Of a DNA stretch of 22,088 bases, positions 5,598 to 11,628 are shown in pieces; the stretch's first letter is position 1; every line of letters begins with the position of its first letter. Made by a program: the position numbers and the translations under genes. This DNA comes from PFJX01 sp037442845 (GTDB lineage Bacteria > Pseudomonadota > Gammaproteobacteria > Burkholderiales > Thiobacillaceae), in contig JBBIPL010000029.1 in the NCBI GenBank assembly GCA_037442845.1, positions 1 to 22,088 on the forward strand, read 5' to 3'. A model generated the notes under the pieces. It ran no database searches. It had not been told where the DNA came from and saw only the letters and a program-made list of their open reading frames with translations.

Positions 5598-7049
5598 TCA
5601 GTAGTTGTAGGCCCGCTCGCCATGCGTGGCGGTATCCAGACCTTCGCGTTCCTGTTCTTCCGGCACGCGCAGACCCATGCTCATGTCGATCAGCTTGAAC
5701 AGCACGAAGCTGACCACGCCGGACCACACGACGACCGTGCCCACGCCCCATAGCTGGCTGATGACCTGTGCCGAGCTGTACTCGGCGACGGCATTGGTGG
5801 CGTAGTCGAACACGCCAGTGCCGCCCAGGGCCGGGTTGACCAGGATGCCGGTGCCGATGGCGCCGAGGATGCCAGCGATACCGTGGATGCCGAACACGTC
5901 CAGGGAGTCGTCGTAGCCCAGGGCGTGCTTCAGGCTGGTGACGCCCCACAGACAGGCGACGCCAGCGACCATGCCGAGAACGATGGCGCCCATGGGACCG
6001 GCGAAGCCCGCCGCCGGGGTGACGGCCACCAGACCCGCCACCGCGCCGGAGGCGATGCCCAGCATGGAGGGCTTACCCTTGATCATCCATTCCGCGAACA
6101 TCCAGGCCATCGCCGCCGCCGCCGTCGCCACCACCGTGTTGACCATCGCCAGGACAGCGGTGCCGGTGGCTTCCAGGTTGGAGCCGGCGTTGAAGCCGAA
6201 CCAGCCCACCCACAGCAGCGAAGCGCCGATCATGGTGGCCATCAGGTTGTGCGGAGCCATGGCGTCGCGGCCGTAGCCCACCCGCTTGCCGATGACGATG
6301 GCCCCCATCAGCGCGGCCATCGCGGCGTTGATGTGCACCACGGTGCCGCCGGCGAAGTCCAACGCACCCTTGGCGAACAGGAAGCCGGCCGGGTCGCCGT
6401 AGGCGGACGGGCCGCCCCAGAACCAGACCATGTGCGCCATCGGCAGGTAGGAGAAGGTGAACCACAGCACGGAGAACACCAGCAGCGCGGAGAACTTGAT
6501 GCGTTCGGCGAAGCCGCCGACGATCAGCGCCACGGTGATGGCCGCGAAGGTGAGCTGGAACACCATGAACACCAGTTCGGGGATCACCACGCCCTTGGAG
6601 AAGGTCTCCACGTTGACGCCGGGGTCCACACCGGCCAGGAACATCTTGGACAAGCCGCCGATGAAGCTGTTCAGGTCGCCACCCGGCGTGAAGGCCAGGG
6701 AGTAGCCATACACCACCCACAGCACCGAGATCACGCAGAAGATGGCGAAGACCTGGGTGAGCACGGACAGCATGTTCTTGGCGCGCACCAGGCCGCCGTA
6801 GAACAGGGCCAGGCCCGGAATGGTCATGAGGATGACCAGCAGGGTGGAAACCAGCATCCAGGTCGTATCACCCTTGTTTGGCACGGGAGCCGGCGCGGCT
6901 TGCGGCGGCGGCGCCGTTTCGGGGGCGGCGGCTGCAACCGCCTCGGCGGTGACGGCGGGGGCCGCAGCCGGCACAGCTTGCTCTGCCAGGGCGACGCCGG
7001 ACAATCCCAGCGAGCCTAGCAACATCAAGGTCGCGAATAGTCGTTTCAT
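5598..7049 (-). CDS. amtB: Ammonium transporter AmtB
   Basis: The 483-residue Amt/MEP/Rh channel has a signal peptide (MKRLFATLMLLGSLGLSGVA) and a long Ala/Pro-rich linker (about 24–57). The transmembrane body starts at GDTTWMLVSTLLVILMTIPGLALFYGG. The paired pore histidines sit in GGTVVHINAAMAALMG and DVFGIHGIAGILGAIG. The C-terminal tail ends THGERAYNY. It lies 12 bases after glnK, and its AAGGAG site overlaps the glnK stop. GlnK is expected to plug this channel under nitrogen-rich conditions. The linker is longer and more Ala/Pro-rich than in the E. coli protein. Confidence 0.96.
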   Translation of the reverse strand: MKRLFATLMLLGSLGLSGVALAEQAVPAAAPAVTAEAVAAAAPETAPPPQAAPAPVPNKGDTTWMLVSTLLVILMTIPGLALFYGGLVRAKNMLSVLTQVFAIFCVISVLWVVYGYSLAFTPGGDLNSFIGGLSKMFLAGVDPGVNVETFSKGVVIPELVFMVFQLTFAAITVALIVGGFAERIKFSALLVFSVLWFTFSYLPMAHMVWFWGGPSAYGDPAGFLFAKGALDFAGGTVVHINAAMAALMGAIVIGKRVGYGRDAMAPHNLMATMIGASLLWVGWFGFNAGSNLEATGTAVLAMVNTVVATAAAAMAWMFAEWMIKGKPSMLGIASGAVAGLVAVTPAAGFAGPMGAIVLGMVAGVACLWGVTSLKHALGYDDSLDVFGIHGIAGILGAIGTGILVNPALGGTGVFDYATNAVAEYSSAQVISQLWGVGTVVVWSGVVSFVLFKLIDMSMGLRVPEEQEREGLDTATHGERAYNY

Positions 7050-7061
7050 GATGGCTTCTCC

Positions 7062-7400
7062 TTAGATCGCCGCGTCACCGGCTTCGCCGGTGCGGATGCG
7101 GACCACCTGTTCGAGGTCCCAGACGAAAATCTTGCCGTCGCCGATCTTGCCGGTCTGCGCGGCCTTGGAAATGGCCTCGATGGCCTGTTCCAGCAGTTCG
7201 GCCTTGATGGCGATCTCGATCTTCACCTTGGGCAGAAAGTCCACGACGTACTCCGCGCCGCGGTAGAGCTCGGTGTGGCCCTTCTGGCGGCCGAAGCCCT
7301 TGACTTCGGTCACGGTGATGCCGGACACCCCCAGGCCGGACAAGGCTTCACGCACCTCGTCGAGCTTGAAGGGTTTGATGATGGCGGTAATGAATTTCAC
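7062..7400 (-). CDS. glnK: Nitrogen regulatory protein PII (GlnK)
   Basis: The 112-residue PII signal protein begins MKFITAIIKPFKLDEVREAL. It has the T-loop GFGRQKGHTELYRGAEYVVDF with the uridylylation tyrosine at Y51, the B-loop KAAQTGKIGDGKIFV, and the RIRTGEAGDAAI tail. The linkage to amtB supports the GlnK name over GlnB. It senses ATP/ADP and 2-oxoglutarate and gates AmtB. A 51-base gap separates it from the upstream torF-like gene, with no terminator seen between them. Confidence 0.95.
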   Translation of the reverse strand: MKFITAIIKPFKLDEVREALSGLGVSGITVTEVKGFGRQKGHTELYRGAEYVVDFLPKVKIEIAIKAELLEQAIEAISKAAQTGKIGDGKIFVWDLEQVVRIRTGEAGDAAI

Positions 7401-7451
7401 GGTCCGTCTCCTTGTGCGGGCCGGGGCGGCGAAGGCGCCCCGGCGATGCGG

Positions 7452-8141
7452 TTAGAAAGTGGCGCCGAGGGACAGGATGAAGCGGTCGTCCGCCCACTTG
7501 CCATAGAAGTCCCGGCCATCGTTGTCGGTGCCGACATAGGCGATGCCGAAGTTGAACTTGCCCACCGGCACGCCAAGGCCGACCTTCCAGTCGGCGTAGT
7601 CGTCCTGGTCGCCCGAGCCGGCGGTGTAGCCATAGTGCAGGCCCAGGCCCCAGCCGTTGGCGAAGGTGTGGTTGTAGCTGGCGTCCCAGTAGATGGTGCC
7701 GTCACCGTTCCTGGCGCCGAAATACTCGTCGGAGAGGGTGTAGGAGGCCTTCAGGCCGAGGCCCATGTAGGTGATGCCGGCGTAGGCTTCCAGCGTGTTG
7801 GCATCGCCGAGGTCGGGGTAGATGTACTGCAGCAGGCCGACGTTGTAGCCCAGGTCGCCGACGCTGCCGGCATGGCCGCCATAGACGTCCCACTCGGAAT
7901 TGGCATCGCCGAATTCCACGTTGGAGGCCCAGACCCCCAGGTAGAAGCCGCTCTTGTGTGCATAGTCGAAACCGCCCTGAATGGCGGGATCCTCGTCGGT
8001 CTGCGACACGCCGCGGAACTGATAGTCGCTGACCAGGGTCAGGTTGCCGGTGATGCTGTGCGGGCTTTCCTCCGCGGCCAGGGCGAGGGCCGGTACGCTC
8101 GCCAGTCCGCTCAACAGCAGGGCGGTAGAGATTTTTTTCAT
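7452..8141 (-). CDS. TorF-family putative outer-membrane porin
   Basis: The 229-residue protein has a signal peptide (MKKISTALLLSGLASVPALALA). It then alternates aromatic beta strands, including SITGNLTLVSDYQFRGVSQTDEDPAIQGGFDYAH and GFYLGVWASNVEF, which is the TorF/TIGR02001 pattern, and ends in a terminal phenylalanine (LSLGATF) typical of outer-membrane barrels. The ATG at 8141 follows TTGGAG with a 7-base gap; a TTG four codons earlier is less likely. Genes of this family often precede glnK–amtB in betaproteobacteria. A role in moving nitrogen compounds across the outer membrane is inference. Confidence 0.85.
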   Translation of the reverse strand: MKKISTALLLSGLASVPALALAAEESPHSITGNLTLVSDYQFRGVSQTDEDPAIQGGFDYAHKSGFYLGVWASNVEFGDANSEWDVYGGHAGSVGDLGYNVGLLQYIYPDLGDANTLEAYAGITYMGLGLKASYTLSDEYFGARNGDGTIYWDASYNHTFANGWGLGLHYGYTAGSGDQDDYADWKVGLGVPVGKFNFGIAYVGTDNDGRDFYGKWADDRFILSLGATF

Positions 8142-8183
8142 GACGTTCTCCAAGGAATGGTGCGGTAGTGCACAGCCACGTTT

Positions 8184-8199
8184 AGCATGCTCTGTGCCA
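8184..8199 (-). promoter_or_regulatory. Sigma-54 promoter for torF–glnK–amtB
   Basis: On the minus strand this reads TGGCACAGAGCATGCT. It fits the sigma-54 -24/-12 consensus at all invariant bases with exact 12-base GG-to-GC spacing. It lies 42 bases upstream of the torF start. An AT-rich stretch (8200–8245) upstream could be an IHF-bent region. This is the expected arrangement for NtrC-controlled nitrogen genes. Confidence 0.8.
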
Positions 8200-8270
8200 G
8201 AAAATTAAACGTTAATAAACAATGTGTTACGTATTTGTTATGGACATGGTGCGCGCCGATGCCTGATATT

Positions 8271-8297
8271 GGTGCATGCGCGGCAGGGTAGTGCACC
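8271..8297 (-). promoter_or_regulatory. Possible NtrC half-site pair
   Basis: GGTGCA at 8271 and TGCACC at 8292 form an inverted pair. Each resembles an NtrC half-site (TGCACY / GGTGCA), but they are 15 bases apart rather than the usual 5–7. The location, about 70–100 bases upstream of the sigma-54 promoter, is right for an enhancer. The spacing weakens the call. Confidence 0.3.
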
Positions 8298-8370
8298 TTC
8301 TTGGCACTTGCGCCCGGCGGGGGAGGGATTACCCTTGCCGCACTTGGCGACAAACGAAAAGGATGACGAA

Positions 8371-8610
8371 ATGCTCAAGCAGAATCTGGTGACCGAAATG
8401 GCCGGCAAGGTCTCCGAGGTGCTGGCCGCGAGCCCGGCGCGCGACATGGAAAAAAACCTGAAGGCGGCCCTGTCGGCCTGGCTGACCCGGCTGGATCTGG
8501 TCAGCCGCGAGGAGTTCGACGTGCAGAGCGAGGTGCTGGCCCGCACGCGCGAGCAGTTGCGCGACCTGGAAGCCCGCCTGGCCCGCCTGGAAGGAGACGG
8601 GCCGGCATGA
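8371..8610 (+). CDS. ubiK: UbiK-type accessory factor (BMFP family)
   Basis: The 79-residue protein begins MLKQNLVTEMAGKVSEVL and ends in a coiled-coil helix (REEFDVQSEVLARTREQLRDLEARLARLE), the full layout of the UbiK/YqiC membrane fusogenic family. In Escherichia coli UbiK assists UbiJ and the ubiquinone biosynthesis complex. The ATG at 8371 follows AAGGA with an 8-base gap; a longer frame from 8224 was rejected because its extra residues are unlike the family. It is divergent from torF. Confidence 0.85.
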   Translation: MLKQNLVTEMAGKVSEVLAASPARDMEKNLKAALSAWLTRLDLVSREEFDVQSEVLARTREQLRDLEARLARLEGDGPA

Positions 8611-8716
8611 AGCACTGGCGTGCCTTGCCCCGGAGAACACGGTGATCGCCCAGCGCCTACAAGGCGGAGCTGGCGCCGTATGCGAAGACTCCGCCCACCC
8701 CGCTTCCGAGAGCCGC

Positions 8717-8935
8717 ATGGAAACCCTGAACGAGCTGGCGCCGCACCTGCGCCCGCTGTATGCCGAGGCCGCCGCCCAGCCGGCCAGCCTGCCCGCGGCC
8801 GTCGAGTACTACCGGCGCGCGGCCGAACTGGCCAGCTTCAAGGAGACCCGCTGCAAGGGGCGGTTCGCCGATCTTTGCAACGGTATCGATTTGCCGCGCC
8901 AGGCCGAACAGGCCCTGGCCCGCCTGGCGCCATGA
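8717..8935 (+). CDS. Small protein of unknown function
   Basis: A 72-residue frame begins METLNELAPHLRPLYAEAAA and ends LPRQAEQALARLAP. It is mostly helical, with one CKGRFADLC segment containing two cysteines. I do not recognise a family. Support for a real gene is the ATGA overlap with the Nudix–ThiE gene, which suggests translational coupling, and codon use like its neighbours. The start could lie earlier (GTG at 8642), but that adds unstructured sequence. The 106 bases between ubiK and this start hold nothing I recognise. Confidence 0.5.
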   Translation: METLNELAPHLRPLYAEAAAQPASLPAAVEYYRRAAELASFKETRCKGRFADLCNGIDLPRQAEQALARLAP

Positions 8936-9873
8936 GCGTGCCTCCGGTCGAGGTGGCCGCCGCGGTCATCGAGCGCGCCGACGGCAGCTTCCTCATGACC
9001 CGCCGCCCCGAAGGCAAGGCCTATGCCGGCTGGTGGGAGTTTCCCGGCGGCAAGCTGGAGGCGGGCGAAACCGCGCGCGAGGCGCTGCGGCGGGAGTTGC
9101 GGGAGGAACTGGGCATCGAGGTGACGCAGGCCTTTCCCTGGCTCAACCGCGCCTTCGTCTATCCGCACGCGCATGTGCTGCTGCGTTTCTTCCGCGTCAC
9201 CGGCTGGCGCGGCGAGCCGCATCCGCACGAAGGCCAGGCGCTGGCCTGGACGCGCGCCGAGCAAGCCGAGGCGGCCCCCATTCTGCCCGCCAACGGCCCC
9301 ATCCTGCGTGGTCTCGGCCTGCCCCTGGAATATGCGGTTTCCGATCTCGCCGCGCTCGGCGAGGCGGCTTTCCTGCGCGCCCTCGACGCGCGCCTGCGAG
9401 GCGGCCTGCGACTGCTGCAACTGCGCGAGAAGCAACTTGACAGGGAAAACTGGCGCCGCCTCGCGCGCGAAGTGGCGGCGCGCTGCCGCGAATTCGGCGC
9501 CCGCCTGCTGCTGAACGGCGACGCGGCGCTGGCGGCGGAGCTGGGCGCGGGCGTGCATCTTTCTTCCGGCCAGCTCATGGCGGCTACGTCGCGGCCGGAC
9601 CTGGAATGGGCGGGCGCTTCCTGCCACGATCCCGCCGAACTGGCGCGCGCCGCCGAGCTGGAACTGGATCTGGTGGTGCTGTCGCCGGTGCTGCCCACCG
9701 CCAGCCATCCCGGCGCGGAAACCCTGGGCTGGGCGCGCTTCGCCGCATGGCTGGCGGACTACCCGCTGCCGGTGTTCGCCCTTGGCGGCCTCGGTCTGGA
9801 TGACCTGGAAATCGCCCGCGCCCATGGCGCCCATGGCGTGGCCTTGAAGAGCCAGGCATGGCGCGCGCCATGA
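8932..9873 (+). CDS. Nudix hydrolase–thiamine phosphate synthase-like fusion (MutT/ThiE)
   Basis: The 313-residue protein has two domains. Residues 1–130 are a MutT-like Nudix domain with a complete Nudix box, G40 to I62 (GX5EX7REUXEEXGU satisfied), preceded by GWWEFPGGKLEAGE. Residues 135–313 are a ThiE-like barrel, with LLQLREK, LLLNGD, GVHLSS, LSPVLPTASHPG and FALGGL. Such fusions are known in proteobacteria and usually called Nudix family hydrolase. The MutT half is expected to clean oxidised nucleotides such as 8-oxo-dGTP. Whether the second half is an active thiamine phosphate synthase is doubtful. It overlaps both neighbours by ATGA. Confidence 0.9.
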   Translation: MSVPPVEVAAAVIERADGSFLMTRRPEGKAYAGWWEFPGGKLEAGETAREALRRELREELGIEVTQAFPWLNRAFVYPHAHVLLRFFRVTGWRGEPHPHEGQALAWTRAEQAEAAPILPANGPILRGLGLPLEYAVSDLAALGEAAFLRALDARLRGGLRLLQLREKQLDRENWRRLAREVAARCREFGARLLLNGDAALAAELGAGVHLSSGQLMAATSRPDLEWAGASCHDPAELARAAELELDLVVLSPVLPTASHPGAETLGWARFAAWLADYPLPVFALGGLGLDDLEIARAHGAHGVALKSQAWRAP

Positions 9874-10298
9874 AGGCGTCCCGCTGGATGGGCGTGCTCG
9901 CTCCCTTGCTGCTGGCGGCGCTGGTGGGCGCGGTGCTCTGGTTCAAGCCGGCGCGACAGGAGCCTGCGGCGACGCGCGCGGACTGCGCCGAGCTCACGCG
10001 CGGTTGCGCGCTGAGCGTCGAGGGTCGCGCCATCCGCCTGGGGGTCGATCGCGAAATCCGCGCGCTGCAGCCATTCGGGCTATGGTTGGAGGCGCCGGGC
10101 GTGACCAAGGCGGAAGTCCGCTTCACGATGCCGGACATGGACATGGGCTTCAACCTCTACGTCCTGCGCCCCGGCCCCGATGGCGTGCTGCGCGCCACGG
10201 TGACGCTGCCGGTATGCGTCAGCGGCTCGCGCGAGTGGTTGATGACCCTGGACCTGGACGGGAGTCGCCTGAGCGTGCCCTTCGTCACCAACATGTAA
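9870..10298 (+). CDS. Membrane-anchored protein of unknown function
   Basis: The 142-residue protein has an N-terminal signal-anchor (WMGVLAPLLLAALVGAVLWF), then a short CAELTRGC with paired cysteines, then a beta-rich domain with EVRFTMPDMDMGFNLYVLRP and TLPVCVSGSREW. The MPDMDMG stretch is methionine-rich and recalls the MPxM segment of YtkA/FixH-like domains, suggesting a small periplasmic binding or metal-related role; that is inference. The start ATG overlaps the stop of the Nudix–ThiE gene (ATGA). The protein has four cysteines if the CVSG cysteine is counted with the others I can see. Confidence 0.6.
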   Translation: MKASRWMGVLAPLLLAALVGAVLWFKPARQEPAATRADCAELTRGCALSVEGRAIRLGVDREIRALQPFGLWLEAPGVTKAEVRFTMPDMDMGFNLYVLRPGPDGVLRATVTLPVCVSGSREWLMTLDLDGSRLSVPFVTNM

Positions 10299-10315
10299 TA
10301 AAAGCCGCTATCGGC

Positions 10316-10330
10316 GCGCATATAATGCGC
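10316..10330. promoter_or_regulatory. Palindrome over a TATAAT ahead of phoU
   Basis: GCGCAT-ATA-ATGCGC is a perfect 6-bp inverted repeat that contains TATAAT at 10321–10326, 40 bases before the phoU start. No good -35 is visible, and no Pho box was found here. It could be a promoter with an overlapping operator, or chance. Confidence 0.3.
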
Positions 10331-10365
10331 CGCTACCGGCGAAGTCGAGAGATCGAGGAGGGGCG

Positions 10366-11067
10366 ATGCCCAGCGAACACATTTACAAGCAATTCGATGC
10401 CGACCTTGAGGCGGTGCGCGCCCGCGTCCTGGAAATGGGCGGCATGGTGGAGGAACAGGTGACCCAGGCCGTGGAGGCGCTGGTGACGGGCGACACTAAG
10501 CTGGCCGAACGGGTCATCAGCCAGGACCATCAAGTCAACGCCCTGGAAGTGGCCGCCGACGAGGCCTGCACCCAGATCATCGCCCTGCGCCAGCCCACCG
10601 CCGGCGACCTGCGCATGATCCTGACCATCATCAAGACCATCACCGACCTCGAGCGCGTCGGCGACGAGGCTAGCAAGATCGCGCGCTTCGCCATCAAGGT
10701 CTATGACAACGACCGCATCGTCATGCCGCGCTACAACGAAATCAAATACATGGCCGGCATGGCCACCAAGATGCTGCGCGAATCCCTCGACGCCTTCGCC
10801 CGCCTGGATGCCTCGGGCGCCGCCGGCGTGGCGCGCCAGGACATGGAGGTGGACGAGGAGTTCCACCTCATCACGCGGCACCTCATCACCTACATGATGG
10901 AAGATCCGCGCACCATCTCCACCTTCATCGACCTGCTGTTCGTGGTGAAGGCCATCGAGCGCATCGGCGACCACGCCAAGAACATGTCCGAGTACGTGGT
11001 GTTTATGGTCAAGGGCAAGGACGTGCGCCACACCACCATCGAGGAACTCGAGCGCCAGCTGCAGTAG
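10366..11067 (+). CDS. phoU: Phosphate signalling protein PhoU
   Basis: The 233-residue protein carries two three-helix PhoU repeats. The signature ITDLERVGDEASKIARFAIKV lies in the first and IERIGDHAKNMSEYVVFMVK in the second. It links the PstSCAB transporter to PhoR and helps silence the Pho regulon when phosphate is high. A strong GAGGAGGGGCG precedes the ATG. It is about 5 kb from phoBR, and no pst genes are in the window. Confidence 0.95.
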   Translation: MPSEHIYKQFDADLEAVRARVLEMGGMVEEQVTQAVEALVTGDTKLAERVISQDHQVNALEVAADEACTQIIALRQPTAGDLRMILTIIKTITDLERVGDEASKIARFAIKVYDNDRIVMPRYNEIKYMAGMATKMLRESLDAFARLDASGAAGVARQDMEVDEEFHLITRHLITYMMEDPRTISTFIDLLFVVKAIERIGDHAKNMSEYVVFMVKGKDVRHTTIEELERQLQ

Positions 11068-11085
11068 GCGGCTGGCATCGCGCGC

Positions 11086-11113
11086 AAAAAAGCCGGCGCT
11101 TGCCGGCTTTTTT
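11086..11113. terminator. Two-way intrinsic terminator between phoU and the PCu(A)C gene
   Basis: A GCCGGC / GCCGGC stem with a 4-base loop is flanked by six A on the left and six T on the right, so it can work in both directions. It ends phoU (plus strand) 18 bases after its stop and the converging copper chaperone gene (minus strand) about 41 bases after its stop. Confidence 0.93.
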
Positions 11114-11154
11114 GTCGGTGCGAAGGGCGGGGCATGGCCCGCCCTCGCGGCGGT

Positions 11155-11592
11155 TCAGTGGCCGCTGGTCTTGCGCGCCTGCAGTTCCACGGCGTGCTTC
11201 CGCGTCTTGCCGTCGTTTCCCCGCAGGTGCAGGGTAAGGGGCACCTTCTGCCCGGCGACGACGGGCTTCTTCAGGCCGATGCACATCACGTGCAGGCCGC
11301 CCGGTTCGAGGTGCACGGCCTGGCCGGCGGGCAGCGGGATTTCCTGCATCTCGCGCATTTCCATGACGCCGTTTTCCATCTTCATGTAGTGCAGCTCGAC
11401 ATGACCGCATATGGGGCTGGAGCCGCCCACCAGGGTCATGGCGCTGTCTGCGGTAAGGGTCATAAAGCCCGCCGCGACCTTCTGGCCAGGCGCGGTGGCG
11501 CGTATCCAGGGCGCCTCCACCTTGAGGCTGTCGGCCTGGACCGGGCTGGCCAGGGTGATGCTCAGGAGGACTGCGAACGGGATGCGGTACAT
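11155..11592 (-). CDS. Periplasmic copper chaperone PCu(A)C
   Basis: The 145-residue protein has a signal peptide (IPFAVLLSITLASPVQA) and a beta-sandwich domain. The copper-binding ligands of the PCu(A)C/DUF461 family are visible: H and M residues in HVELHYMKMENGVMEMREM and the H-x-M in GGLHVM, matching the HxnMX21-22HxM pattern. The family delivers Cu(I) to cytochrome oxidase or other cuproenzymes. It lies 36 bases after the TonB-dependent copper receptor gene, presumably co-transcribed. AAGGAAA provides the RBS. Confidence 0.9.
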   Translation of the reverse strand: MYRIPFAVLLSITLASPVQADSLKVEAPWIRATAPGQKVAAGFMTLTADSAMTLVGGSSPICGHVELHYMKMENGVMEMREMQEIPLPAGQAVHLEPGGLHVMCIGLKKPVVAGQKVPLTLHLRGNDGKTRKHAVELQARKTSGH

Positions 11593-11628
11593 GGGTTTCC
11601 TTTCTCCGGGAAGAGCGCGTGATGAGAC

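Noticed and set aside
8224..8370. N-terminal extension of the UbiK-like protein
   Set aside because: The extra residues do not fit the family, and an RBS sits directly before the ATG at 8371.
10004..10462. Second open frame overlapping the membrane-anchored protein and phoU start
   Set aside because: It is out of frame with both well-supported genes and rich in Arg/Ala without a recognisable motif.
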